A DNA stretch of 25,154 bases from an uncultured Clostridia bacterium (GCA_934643535.1 CAKUCE010000008.1:1-25154); one strand, 5' to 3'. Counted from the first letter of the stretch, positions 7,536-15,999 are shown. The notes: a model not told the origin generated them from the letters alone. A program made the numbers and translations.

Positions 7536-7576
7536 CCGCGGAAAATTTCAGTGGAAAGAAGAACGCTTCGGTCTTT

Positions 7577-7939
7577 CAGCTTGTCAAAAAAGCTCGCCTG
7601 CGGCGATCATTTTCGCCAGAAACTGTTGCGGCCTGCCCCGCTACGCGTCGCAGGCTTCGGACTGCGGTAGCCCTTTCAGGGCTGTCCTCGTCCTCGGTGC
7701 TGCGCACCCTTTTTTGCGGCCCGCTCCATCCCTGTGGGGAGTTGCGGGCTTCGGGTTTGCGGTACCGCTGCGCGGTGTCCTCAACCCTCGGTGCTGCGCA
7801 CGGCGAAACCTTGCAGAGGAATTTGCCGACCGCAGGTCAGCCGGTCGATACGAATATAGTCAGAGGGGCTGCGGCCCCTCTGACAACTCCCCCGAAGGGG
7901 GGCGACAGCCTGGAAGACCGCTTCGGTCTTTTTGACAGC
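7577..7939 (+). repeat. Family B MITE-like repeat, long copy (B1)
   Basis: The left end CAGCTTGTCAAAAAAGC and the right end TCTTTTTGACAGC are imperfect inverted repeats. Inside are a perfect 11-bp hairpin, GTCAGAGGGGC with loop TGCG (7859-7884), a CCCCC-GAA-GGGGG hairpin (7888-7902) and a terminator-like AAGACCG-CTT-CGGTCTT plus T run (7914-7933). The left 46 bp and the segment from about 7796 onward are shared with B2. No coding frame here has a ribosome site or recognisable protein, so I read it as a non-autonomous element or structured intergenic repeat. Confidence 0.65.
7914..7933 (+). terminator. Terminator-like hairpin inside repeat B1
   Basis: AAGACCG, loop CTT, CGGTCTT, followed directly by TTT. 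It lies upstream of the glycan operon promoter at 7977-8005 and may insulate that promoter from read-through. Confidence 0.5.
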
Positions 7940-7976
7940 GCTTTTTCACCTCCTGCCGCCCTGCCTAACCGGGGAC

Positions 7977-8005
7977 TGGTCAATTTCCCGGAAGGATGGT
8001 ATAAT
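7977..8005 (+). promoter_or_regulatory. Promoter for the glycan/LuxCE operon
   Basis: TGGTATAAT (7997-8005) is an extended -10 with perfect TATAAT; TGGTCA (7977-7982) is a 4/6 match to the -35, with a 17-base spacer. It lies in the unique stretch between repeats B1 and B2, so the operon mRNA would carry B2 in a leader of about 270 nt. Confidence 0.6.
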
Positions 8006-8025
8006 GATAAATTAGGAAAGTACTT

Positions 8026-8253
8026 CAGCTTGTCAAAAAGGCTCGCTTTCGGCGATCTTTTTCGCCAGGTTGTCGGTACTGTTCGCGCCGAAGGCGCAAG
8101 CTCTCCGCCAGGCCGGGCGGTGCGCACGGCGAAGCATTACGGGGCCACTTGCCGGCCAATACGAATACAGTCAGAGGAAGGCTGCGCAAAGCGCGGGGGC
8201 GAGAAGGACTGCGGCCCCTCTGCCAACTCCCAAAAGACTTTTTCGACAGCCTG
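8026..8253 (+). repeat. Family B MITE-like repeat, short copy (B2)
   Basis: Starts CAGCTTGTCAAAAAGGC and ends CTTTTTCGACAGCCTG, again imperfect inverted ends. It shares with B1 the left 46 bp and a block with TGCGCACGGCGAA, AATACGAATA and CGGCCCCTCTG, but lacks the central 160 bp or so. It ends 31 bp before the first operon ATG and would be part of the 5' untranslated RNA. Confidence 0.65.
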
Positions 8254-8284
8254 GTATTTTTCACTGGCGAAAGGAGGCGGAAGG

Positions 8285-9787
8285 ATGCACGAAAACGGTC
8301 GTGAGCGGAAGGGCCTGCGGCGGGCGGTCTGCGCCCTCTGCCTGCTGACGCTGGTTTTCAGCGCCCTGCCGCTGTATCTGATGACGGGGTATAATCACCC
8401 CTATTATGATGATTTCGGCTTTTCCGCCGTGCCCCATCAGGTATGGAAGGAAACCGGCGATCTGTCTGCGGCACTGCTGGCCGCGCTGGAAAACGCCGCG
8501 CAGACCCGGTACACGTGGCAGGGAACCTACACGGGGACGCTTTTGAGCAATTTGCAGCCGGGTACCTTTTCAGAGGAGCTGTACTGGATCTCCGGCTGCT
8601 TCCTGCTGACGGCGTTCCTCGGCTGCTTCTGGTTCTTTTTCACCACGGTGTTTGGGCGGAAGGGACTGGGGCTGAAATGCTGGGAGACCGCCGTGCTTTC
8701 TTCCCTGACGCTGACGGTAATGCTCCAGTTCATGCCGGATATGGGCGAGGCGTTTTACTGGTTTAACGGCGGCGTTGGAAATGTGTTCATCTATTCCCTG
8801 ATAGCGCTGAGCGCGGCGCTGTTTCTGCGGCTGTACCGGACGGAAAGCCGGGGCCGGGCGGCGGGGCTGACGCTGGGGCTGCTGCTGTGCATGGCCGCGT
8901 TGGGCGGCGGAAGCTACAGCGGCGGGCTGTTCAGCCTGTGTGCGCTGGCCTGCGTGCTGGCGTGGATGTTCGTAAAGCGCCGCCCCCGGCGGTGGACGTT
9001 CCTTGTGTGCTTTGCAGTGCTGGCGGCGGGGTTCGTTTACAGCATGACCGCGCCGGGCAATGCGGTGCGCGCGGGAATGATCGGCTACACCTGTTCGCCG
9101 GTGAAAGCCGTCGCCCGTTCTCTGTACGAAGGCGCGCTGCTGATGGCGGGTTATGTGCGTTTCCCGCTGCTGGGGCTGACGGCGCTGGTCTCGCCCCTGC
9201 TCTGGCGGGCTGCGAAGGAAAGCCCGTACCGCTTCCGTCATCCTTTCTGGATGATTCTGCTGTCAGCCGCGCTGTTCTGCGCCCAGCTGACCCCGCCGCT
9301 GTACTCCATCGCCTCCATGGGGGACGGACGGCTTCAGGATACCTACTGGCTGTGCTTCGTGGCGCTGTGGCTTCTCTGGGTCTATCTTCTGCTGGGCTTT
9401 GCGGCCCGGAAATGGCCGGACGCGAAGCCGGAGCGCCTGAGCCGGGCGCTGGTCATCGGAGGCCTGTGCCTGTCGCTGGCGGGCGGTCTGGGCTGCCGCT
9501 ATCCGGGAGATACGCTCTACGGCGTGCAGAACATGAGGGGCAACAGCGCGTGGCTGAGCCTTATAAGCGGCGAGGCGGCCCGGTACGACCGGGAGATGAC
9601 GGAGCGGGAGCGCCTGCTGAACGACGACAGCCAGCCGGTGGTCACGCTTTCGCCCCTCAGTGCCGTGCCCAAAATTTTCATGGAGGACGCGCTGAGGCCG
9701 GGCGCGGTCTACGATGTGCGGCCCAGCCTGTGCCGCTACTACGGCAAGGAAGCGATCATGCTGGCGGGAGAGGGGGAACAGCCGTGA
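8285..9787 (+). CDS. Polytopic membrane protein, GT-C-like glycosyltransferase candidate (DUF6056-like), paralog 1
   Basis: A 500-residue integral membrane protein with about ten hydrophobic segments. After the first helix (about 13-33) an outer loop carries YNHPYYDDFGFS with adjacent aspartates D42-D43, the position and look of the acidic motif in GT-C glycosyltransferases, which use polyprenyl-phosphate sugars on the outer face. Other marked strings are RYTWQGTYTG, FVYSMTAPGNAVR and QLTPPLYS, all shared with the next gene. I believe these resemble the DUF6056 family, without certainty. The ATG follows AAAGGAGG at seven bases; the frame is open upstream through the repeats but has no start signal there. 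It overlaps its paralog by 4 bp (GTGA). Likely role: transfer of the lipid-linked sugar made by the downstream GT2. Confidence 0.75.
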   Translation: MHENGRERKGLRRAVCALCLLTLVFSALPLYLMTGYNHPYYDDFGFSAVPHQVWKETGDLSAALLAALENAAQTRYTWQGTYTGTLLSNLQPGTFSEELYWISGCFLLTAFLGCFWFFFTTVFGRKGLGLKCWETAVLSSLTLTVMLQFMPDMGEAFYWFNGGVGNVFIYSLIALSAALFLRLYRTESRGRAAGLTLGLLLCMAALGGGSYSGGLFSLCALACVLAWMFVKRRPRRWTFLVCFAVLAAGFVYSMTAPGNAVRAGMIGYTCSPVKAVARSLYEGALLMAGYVRFPLLGLTALVSPLLWRAAKESPYRFRHPFWMILLSAALFCAQLTPPLYSIASMGDGRLQDTYWLCFVALWLLWVYLLLGFAARKWPDAKPERLSRALVIGGLCLSLAGGLGCRYPGDTLYGVQNMRGNSAWLSLISGEAARYDREMTERERLLNDDSQPVVTLSPLSAVPKIFMEDALRPGAVYDVRPSLCRYYGKEAIMLAGEGEQP

Positions 9788-11280
9788 AAGCGTTTTGGTC
9801 GGCCCCGATCTCCAAAAAGCTGCTGGCCGCTGTCTGCCTGATCGCTCTGCTGGTCAGTCTGATCCCGCCTCTGGCGCTTTCCTTTTATAATCATGCCAGC
9901 TACGACGATCTGGGCTATTCCATCCGCACCCACGAGCGCTGGCGAGATACCGGCAGCTTCTGGCGGACGGTGGAGGCGGCGGCGGAAAATACGGCTTCCA
10001 TTCGTTACACATGGCAGGGAACCTTCTTCTCCTGCTTTCTGGCGGCGCTGCAGCCCGCCCTGTTCGGGGAGGGGCTGTACTGGATCACCACGTGGGTGCT
10101 GATGGGAACGTTCCTGCTGGCGCTGGGCGCGCTGACCCGGCAGCTGGTTCGCCGGGTGATGGGCGCGGGCACGGCGGAATGGCTGATCCTGTTTTCCCTT
10201 TCCGCGCTGGTAATGATGCAGCTTACCCCCAGCATCAGCGAAGCCTGGTTCTGGTGGAACGGCGGCATGGTCTATTTGATGGTGTGGTGCTGTCTGGCCC
10301 TTCGGACGGCCCTGTGGCTTCGTCTGGAGGGCAGCCGGAGGGGAAGTCCCCTGTGTCTGCTGGCCATGGCGCTGTTAAGCGCGGCGGTGGGCGGCGGCAA
10401 TTTCGTCACGCCGCTGTTCGGCTGCGCGCTGGACGCGCTGCTGCTGTTCTTCTCCTTCCGGCAGAAGGAAAAGAGCCGCTTGGGCAAGCTGGCCTGCTTC
10501 CTTCTCATGCTGGCGGCCTTTGTCTACAGCATGACCGCCCCGGGCAACGCTGTGCGGGGACAGACCCTTTCCGGGGGCATGAGCGCCGTCAAGGCCATTC
10601 TGGAATCCTTTTATTTCGGCATGGCGCTCATGAGCCGATACTTCTCGCCGGCGCTGGCGGCCCTGTGGCTGGCAACGGTGCTGCTTCTCAGGGAGCGGCT
10701 GATGCAGAGCCGGTTTTCCTTCCGTTATCCGCTGCTGGCGGTGGGCGTTTTCGTCTGCCTGTACTGCTGCCAGCTCACGCCGACCCTGTACACCGGCAAC
10801 TATCTGGGAGACGGCCGGGCGCAGGTATTGCAGTATGACAACTATGTGCTGCTGTCCACGGCGCTGGCCGTGTATCTGGCCGGTTGGGTGATGAAACGGT
10901 ACGGAACCGGACAGGTCAGCCGTCCGCCGACCCGGGCCGGGGCCGCTGCGGCGGCGGCGCTGCTTCTGCTGGGCATGATGAGCTTCCAGCGGACGGACGG
11001 GCAGCTTCCGGGCGTACAGAACACCCTGACCGTCAGCACCCTTCGGTCGCTGGTCAGCGGGCAGGCCGCCGCCTTTGACGAGGCCATGACCCGCCGGGAC
11101 GCCGAAATGAACGATACGTCCGTTCGGGCGGCGCAGTTGGAGCCGGTGGAGGATATCCCGGAGGCGTTCATGGGTGAGGTGCTGGATACCGACATGAAGG
11201 AGTACGTGCTGAGCCTGTACGCCGAGTATTATCAAAAGGACAGTGTTGCGCTGAAAACGGAGGCGCAGGACGAACCATAA
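9784..11280 (+). CDS. Polytopic membrane protein, GT-C-like glycosyltransferase candidate, paralog 2
   Basis: A 498-residue membrane protein that is a diverged tandem duplicate of the preceding gene. It keeps YNHASYDDLGYS with D41-D42 after the first helix, RYTWQGTFFS, FVYSMTAPGNAVRG, QLTPTLY and a shared C-terminal tail (VQNT..., SLVSGQAA, MND). The start is GTG at 9784, overlapping the previous stop, which implies translational coupling; an A/G-rich stretch precedes it. The charged C-terminal 80 residues of both proteins probably lie outside the membrane. Two copies may mean two acceptors, two sugars or a heteromer. Family assignment is by motif only; a non-enzymatic membrane role cannot be excluded. 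Confidence 0.75.
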   Translation: MKAFWSAPISKKLLAAVCLIALLVSLIPPLALSFYNHASYDDLGYSIRTHERWRDTGSFWRTVEAAAENTASIRYTWQGTFFSCFLAALQPALFGEGLYWITTWVLMGTFLLALGALTRQLVRRVMGAGTAEWLILFSLSALVMMQLTPSISEAWFWWNGGMVYLMVWCCLALRTALWLRLEGSRRGSPLCLLAMALLSAAVGGGNFVTPLFGCALDALLLFFSFRQKEKSRLGKLACFLLMLAAFVYSMTAPGNAVRGQTLSGGMSAVKAILESFYFGMALMSRYFSPALAALWLATVLLLRERLMQSRFSFRYPLLAVGVFVCLYCCQLTPTLYTGNYLGDGRAQVLQYDNYVLLSTALAVYLAGWVMKRYGTGQVSRPPTRAGAAAAAALLLLGMMSFQRTDGQLPGVQNTLTVSTLRSLVSGQAAAFDEAMTRRDAEMNDTSVRAAQLEPVEDIPEAFMGEVLDTDMKEYVLSLYAEYYQKDSVALKTEAQDEP

Positions 11281-11298
11281 GAAAGGGGGAAAACCAGC

Positions 11299-12042
11299 TT
11301 GCTTCTGGAAGGAAAGAATATCGTGCTGACCGGCGCGAACCGGGGCATCGGCAACGCCATGCTGCACCGGTTCGCCGAAGAGGGGGGCAATCTCTGGGCC
11401 TTTGCCCGCAGGCCCTCGGAGACTTTTGAACAGGACTGCCAGGAAACGGCGGAGCGCTGCGGCGTGTGGGTGGAGCCCGTTTACTGCGAGCTGACCGACG
11501 CGGAGGCCCTCAAGGGGGTCTTCCGGCAGATCATGGCGGAGAAAAAGCCCCTGCACGGGCTGGTGAACAACGCAGGCGTCATGGGCGAGGATAAGATGTT
11601 CCAGATGACCTCCGCTGAGGAAATGCGCCGCACCTTTGAGGTAAATTTCTTCGCCATGGTGGAGGTCAGCCGTCTGGCTACCCGGCTCATGGCCCGGAAC
11701 GGGGCGGGAGCCGTGGTCAACGTGGCCAGCATCGCGGGCATGGACGGCGACAGCCGGCTGGATTACTCCGCCTCCAAGGCCGCGGTGATCGCCGCCAGCA
11801 AAAAGATGGCCCGGGAGCTGATCAGCGTGGGCGTCCGGGTGAACGTGCTGGCCCCCGGCTTTACGGACACCGAGCTGGTGGCGGGGCTGAGCGAAAAGGT
11901 GGTGGAGCAGCAGCTTTCCAAAATTCTGATGCACCGCAAGGCCCGCCCGGAGGAGATCGCCAACGTGGCGGCGTTCCTGCTCAGCGACCTGTCCAGCTAC
12001 GTGACCGGTCAGGTCTGGCGGGCGGACGGCGGAATCATTTGA
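11299..12042 (+). CDS. Short-chain dehydrogenase/reductase, FabG-like
   Basis: A 247-residue cytosolic NAD(P)-dependent oxidoreductase. It has the cofactor motif TGANRGIG (11-18), NNAG (90-93), and the catalytic triad S144 in NVASIAG, Y156 and K160 in DYSASKAA. The ending VTGQVWRADGGI is typical of FabG-type SDRs. The start is TTG at 11299 with AAAGGGGGA upstream, 18 bp after the second GT-C gene. Next to an acyl carrier protein the simplest role is reduction of a 3-oxoacyl-ACP or of a sugar keto group. Which one applies cannot be decided from the sequence. Confidence 0.88.
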   Translation: MLLEGKNIVLTGANRGIGNAMLHRFAEEGGNLWAFARRPSETFEQDCQETAERCGVWVEPVYCELTDAEALKGVFRQIMAEKKPLHGLVNNAGVMGEDKMFQMTSAEEMRRTFEVNFFAMVEVSRLATRLMARNGAGAVVNVASIAGMDGDSRLDYSASKAAVIAASKKMARELISVGVRVNVLAPGFTDTELVAGLSEKVVEQQLSKILMHRKARPEEIANVAAFLLSDLSSYVTGQVWRADGGII

Positions 12043-12092
12043 ATTTCTGGTTTTTCCAAAGAAATCATACAGTACGACAGGAGTGCATGAAA

Positions 12093-12329
12093 ATGACGAA
12101 CATGGAAAAATACGTAAAGGCTTTCTCCGAGGCGCTGGAGGTGCCCGAATCCGATGTGGCCGGGCTGGTGTACGGCAAGAGCGAGGCGTGGGACAGCGTG
12201 GGCCACATGACGCTGGTGGCCGCGCTGGAGGATGCGTTCGACGTCATGATCGACATGGACGATATTATCGACCTGAGCTCTTTTGAAAAGGGAAAGGAGA
12301 TCCTGAAGAAGTATGATGTGGAGCTTTGA
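12093..12329 (+). CDS. Dedicated acyl carrier protein
   Basis: A 78-residue acidic protein. The phosphopantetheine site is Ser35 in WDSVGHM, followed by the helix III region FDVMIDMDDIIDL usual for acyl carrier proteins. The ATG at 12093 has AGGAG nine bases upstream; an ATG two codons earlier would leave only three. It overlaps the next gene by 17 bp, so the ligase that follows is its probable loading enzyme. It differs in context from a fatty-acid synthesis acpP, having no fab genes beside it except the FabG-like SDR. It probably carries a substrate for the LuxC/LuxE steps. Confidence 0.9.
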   Translation: MTNMEKYVKAFSEALEVPESDVAGLVYGKSEAWDSVGHMTLVAALEDAFDVMIDMDDIIDLSSFEKGKEILKKYDVEL

Positions 12330-13719
12330 GCGCTTCGGCGACCGGACGGCGCTTGTGGATGAGCATGGCGCGAGCCTGACCTACCGCCAGCTGAAGCGGG
12401 AGGCCGACGCGCTGTGCGCCGCCGCTGGGGGGCGCTGCCTGACCTTCAACCTGTGCCGCAACACGCTGGGCAGCCTTTTGGGCTACGCGGGCTTCGTGGA
12501 GGGCGGCGTGGTGCCCGTGCTGTTGAACGAGGAAATGGATCGGGAGCTGCTGGCGGGCCTGTACGAAACCTATCACCCGGCGTTTTTGTGGGCCCCGGAG
12601 GATTTCACGTGGGAGGGCTGCGAGCCGGTGTATCAAAGTCTGGGCTATCACCTGCTGAAAACGCCCTTTGGCCGGGAAGCGGAGCTGTATCCCGAGCTGG
12701 GGCTGCTTTTGACCACCAGCGGCTCCACCGGCAGCCCCAAGTTTGTGCGGCAGAGCTACCGAAATATCCGGGCCAACACGGACAGCATCGTGGAATACCT
12801 GAAGCTGGACGAGACCGAGCGGCCCATCACCACCCTGCCCATGAACTACACCTACGGCGTGAGCATCCTCAACACCCATCTGGACGTGGGCGCGACCATC
12901 CTTGTGACGGAGCACGGCATTGCCCAGCGGGAATTCTGGGATTTCTTCCGCCGGGAAGGCGCCACCAGCTTCGGCGGCGTGCCCTACACCTATGAAATGC
13001 TGGACCGGATGCGCTTCTTCCGCATGGATCTGCCCAGCCTGCGCACCATGACCCAGGCCGGGGGCAAGCTGCAGAAGGAGCTGCACCGGAAGTTTGTGGA
13101 GTGGTGTCTGGAAAAGGGCAAGCAGTTCATCGTCATGTACGGCCAGTGCGAGGCCACCGCCCGCATGGCCTATCTGCCGTGGGAAAAGAGTCTGGAGAAG
13201 GTGGGCGGCATCGGCGTCGCCATTCCCGGCGGACAGTTCCGGCTCATCGCCGCCGATGGCAGCGAAATCACCCAGCCCGGCGTGACCGGCGAGCTGAAAT
13301 ACTACGGCGATAACGTGACGCTGGGCTACGCCGTCTGCCAGGCTGACCTGCGCAAGGGCGACGAGCGGGGCGGCGTGCTGGAAACCGGCGATATGGCGCA
13401 GGTGGACGCGGACGGCTACTATACCATCGTGGGCCGGAAAAAGCGCTTTTTGAAGCTGTATGGCAACCGGGTCAATCTGGACGAGCTGGAGCAGCTGCTC
13501 AAGGCGGCGTTCCCCGGCGTGGACGTGGCCTGCGGCGGCGTGGACGATCATCTGATGTTCTTCTCCACCGACGAAAGCAGGCTGGCCGAGATGCGCGCCT
13601 TCCTGTCCGAAAAGACGAAGCAGAACGCCGCCGCCTTCCGGGGCATGGCGCTGCCGTCCATTCCCAAAAACGACGCGGGCAAGACCCTGTACCGGGAGCT
13701 GGAGAAATACTATGATTGA
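12313..13719 (+). CDS. AMP-forming acyl or amino-acyl ligase (ANL superfamily)
   Basis: A 468-residue adenylating enzyme. Core motifs are in order: the P-loop-like TTSGSTGSPKF (134-144), GQCEATARM, GELKYYGDNVTLGY, the ATP-ribose aspartate in ETGDMAQVD, the hinge region GRKKRFLKLYGNRVNLDELE, and the catalytic lysine K457 in NDAGKTLYREL. It activates a carboxylic acid as the acyl-AMP and most likely loads it on the carrier protein whose gene it overlaps. The substrate pocket cannot be read. At 468 residues it is shorter than typical long-chain acyl-CoA ligases (over 500), closer to stand-alone adenylation domains. It also overlaps the LuxE-like gene by 8 bp. Confidence 0.88.
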   Translation: MMWSFERFGDRTALVDEHGASLTYRQLKREADALCAAAGGRCLTFNLCRNTLGSLLGYAGFVEGGVVPVLLNEEMDRELLAGLYETYHPAFLWAPEDFTWEGCEPVYQSLGYHLLKTPFGREAELYPELGLLLTTSGSTGSPKFVRQSYRNIRANTDSIVEYLKLDETERPITTLPMNYTYGVSILNTHLDVGATILVTEHGIAQREFWDFFRREGATSFGGVPYTYEMLDRMRFFRMDLPSLRTMTQAGGKLQKELHRKFVEWCLEKGKQFIVMYGQCEATARMAYLPWEKSLEKVGGIGVAIPGGQFRLIAADGSEITQPGVTGELKYYGDNVTLGYAVCQADLRKGDERGGVLETGDMAQVDADGYYTIVGRKKRFLKLYGNRVNLDELEQLLKAAFPGVDVACGGVDDHLMFFSTDESRLAEMRAFLSEKTKQNAAAFRGMALPSIPKNDAGKTLYRELEKYYD

Positions 13720-14794
13720 TCTGCAGGCCCTTCCCGAGTTGGCCCCCTACGGCATGGCCCGGGAGGAAAAGCGGGCGTTTCTGGCCCGGGAGCTGGGTGA
13801 GCTGACCCGTTTTCACGGCGAACGCTGCCCGGAATACGGGCGGCTGCTGGCGGCGCTGGGCGCGCAGCTGGGGCAGACGGACGATTTTGAAAGCCTGCCC
13901 TTTCTGCCCGTGCGCCTTTTCAAGGAGTTTTCCCTGAAAAGCGTGCCGGACGAAGCGCTGGCCCGCACTATGACCTCTTCTGGCACCACGGGCCAGCAGG
14001 TCAGCCGCATCTATCTGGATCGGGAAACCAGCGCCCTGCAGTCCAAGGTGCTGTCCCGCATCATGGGGGATTTTCTGGGCAAGCAGCGCCTGCCCATGGT
14101 GATCCTGGATTCCTCGGCGGTGGTCAGAAACCGGGCCATGTTTTCCGCCCGGGGTGCGGGCATTCTGGGCTTCAGCATGTTCGGCCGGGACAAGATCTAC
14201 GCGCTGGACGAGAACATGCAGCTGGATACCGAAGGCCTGAAGGCCTTTCTGGAAAAGCACGAGGGCGAGGACATCTTCCTCTTCGGCTTCACGTTCATGA
14301 TCTGGCTGTATTTTGTGAAGGAACTGCGCCGCACGGGCTATCGCCCCGACCTGAGCCGGGGCGTGCTGGTCCATGGCGGCGGGTGGAAAAAGCTGGCCGA
14401 CCAGCATATTTCCACCGAGACCTTCAAACAGGCCTTGCAGGAGACCTGCGGCCTGACCCGCGTCCACAACTACTACGGCATGGTGGAGCAGACCGGCTCC
14501 ATCTACATGGAGTGCGAATGCGGCCATCTTCACGCGCCGGTGTGGTCGGATGTGACCATCCGCCGCCCGGAGGATTTCTCCGTGGCGGAGGTGGGGGAAA
14601 AGGGACTGGTGCAGGTGGCCAGCGTGCTGCCCCGCAGCTATCCCGGCCACATTCTCCTCACCGAGGACGAGGGACGCATTCTGGGCGAGGACGATTGCCC
14701 CTGCGGCCGCAAGGGCAGGTATTTTGAAATTTTGGGGCGCATTCAGCGCGCCGAGGTTCGGGGGTGCAGCGATACCTATGAGCAACGCCGTTGA
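13712..14794 (+). CDS. LuxE-type acyl-protein synthetase
   Basis: A 360-residue protein of the LuxE/PaaK branch of adenylating enzymes. The nucleotide motif SSGTTG is at 89-94, NYYGMVEQTGSIYMEC corresponds to the central core, and CPCGRKGRYFEILGRIQRAE leads to a cysteine at 352, eight residues from the end. In bacterial LuxE the acyl-accepting cysteine lies close to the C-terminus, so this position supports catalysis. In luminous bacteria LuxE activates a fatty acid and hands it to LuxC for reduction. Here it overlaps the LuxC-like gene by 17 bp, which argues for the same partnership, but there is no luciferase, so the acyl substrate and purpose differ. Confidence 0.88.
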   Translation: MIDLQALPELAPYGMAREEKRAFLARELGELTRFHGERCPEYGRLLAALGAQLGQTDDFESLPFLPVRLFKEFSLKSVPDEALARTMTSSGTTGQQVSRIYLDRETSALQSKVLSRIMGDFLGKQRLPMVILDSSAVVRNRAMFSARGAGILGFSMFGRDKIYALDENMQLDTEGLKAFLEKHEGEDIFLFGFTFMIWLYFVKELRRTGYRPDLSRGVLVHGGGWKKLADQHISTETFKQALQETCGLTRVHNYYGMVEQTGSIYMECECGHLHAPVWSDVTIRRPEDFSVAEVGEKGLVQVASVLPRSYPGHILLTEDEGRILGEDDCPCGRKGRYFEILGRIQRAEVRGCSDTYEQRR

Positions 14795-15971
14795 ACGCCT
14801 TTGCGGACGGGAGCCGGAAAGCGGGCTTCGGCCCCTGCGGCCCTTTGCGCCGGAGGCGCTGGACTTTCTGTCGGCCCTGTCCGCAGCCCTTTTGAAGGAC
14901 CGGGAGGCGAAAGCCTACCCGGACGTGATCACCTTTGCCTATTTCTGCCGCAAGGCCCATCTGGCCCGGCTGCAGGAGGAATACGCCGGGCAGCTGGACG
15001 ACCGGCTGGGCCGGGGCGTGGTGTTCCACATCGCGCCCAGTAACGTGCCCATCAACTTCGCCTACTCGCTGGCGGCGGCGCTGCTCAGCGGCAACGGCAG
15101 CGTCGTCAAGGCCTCCAGCCGGGATTTTGTCCAGACCCGCATCGTCTGCCGGGCCATGGAAAAGCTGCTGGCGGAGGAGTTCCCGGCGCTGGCTCCCTAT
15201 GTCTGCGTGGTGACCTATCCCCGGGAAGCGCAGGACGTGACGGAACGGTACAGCGCCCACTGTGACGCGCGGGTTATCTGGGGCGGCGACGAAACAGTGC
15301 GCCGGGTACGGGAAGCGGCTTTGCCGCCCCGGGCCGTGGAGGTGGCCTTCGCCGACCGCTACAGCCTGTTGTGCATCCGTCCCGAAGCGGTGCTGGCCCT
15401 TTCAGCGGACGAGCTGGAACGGCTGGCGAAGGACTTCTATAACGACACCTATCTGACCGACCAGAACGCCTGCACCTCTCCCCGGCTGATCTATTGGGTG
15501 GGAGAGGGAGACAGCCGGGAAGCGTCGGAACGCTTTTTCCGTGCGGTGGGTGCTTATGCCCGGCAGCGTTACGAGCTGCCCGCCGTGACGGCGGTGGACA
15601 AGCTGACCGCCGCCTGCCGTGCCGCCATGAAGCTGGAAGGCGCGGAGATCGTCACCAGCCCCGACAACTGGGTCACCCGGGTGCGGGTAAAGGCGCTTTG
15701 TCCCGAACTGTACGAGCTTCGAAGCCCGGGCGGGTTCTTTCTGGAATACGCCGCGCCCACGCTGGACGCGCTGCGGGACTTCGTCACTCCCCGGGTGCAG
15801 ACCCTGAGCTATCTGGGGTTCCAGCCGGAGGAACTGCGCCATTTCGTGCTGGAAAACAGGCTGACCGGCATAGACCGCATCGCGCCTGTGGGACATACCA
15901 TGGATTTTGCCCTGACATGGGACGGCTATGACCTGATCCGCACACTGTCCCGGACGGTCAGCGCCCTGTAA
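14778..15971 (+). CDS. LuxC-type acyl (CoA/ACP/thioester) reductase
   Basis: A 397-residue aldehyde-dehydrogenase-fold protein matching LuxC. The catalytic cysteine is C232 in TDQNACTSPR. Upstream HIAPSNVPINFAYSLA and LLSGNGSVVKASSRD are the nucleotide-binding strings typical of LuxC. LuxC reduces an acyl group held as an enzyme thioester to an aldehyde with NADPH. It is shorter than luminous LuxC (about 480 residues), lacking most of the N-terminal region. I chose the ATG at 14778; the frame is open for 18 codons more but only inside the LuxE end. The following gene starts 28 bp later with a GAGGGA ribosome site. Confidence 0.9.
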   Translation: MSNAVERLCGREPESGLRPLRPFAPEALDFLSALSAALLKDREAKAYPDVITFAYFCRKAHLARLQEEYAGQLDDRLGRGVVFHIAPSNVPINFAYSLAAALLSGNGSVVKASSRDFVQTRIVCRAMEKLLAEEFPALAPYVCVVTYPREAQDVTERYSAHCDARVIWGGDETVRRVREAALPPRAVEVAFADRYSLLCIRPEAVLALSADELERLAKDFYNDTYLTDQNACTSPRLIYWVGEGDSREASERFFRAVGAYARQRYELPAVTAVDKLTAACRAAMKLEGAEIVTSPDNWVTRVRVKALCPELYELRSPGGFFLEYAAPTLDALRDFVTPRVQTLSYLGFQPEELRHFVLENRLTGIDRIAPVGHTMDFALTWDGYDLIRTLSRTVSAL

Positions 15972-15999
15972 GCAACGCAAGAAACGAGGGATCCTACCG

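Noticed and set aside
7463..8284. Upstream in-frame extension of the first GT-C gene, and other open frames in the repeats
   Set aside because: The extension translates the intergenic repeats, overlaps the end of the isomerase gene and has no ribosome site; a strong AAAGGAGG marks the ATG at 8285.
11299..15971. Possible bioluminescence (lux) operon
   Set aside because: LuxC- and LuxE-type genes are present, but no luxA, luxB or luxD is seen; the neighbours are glycosyltransferases and an ACP.
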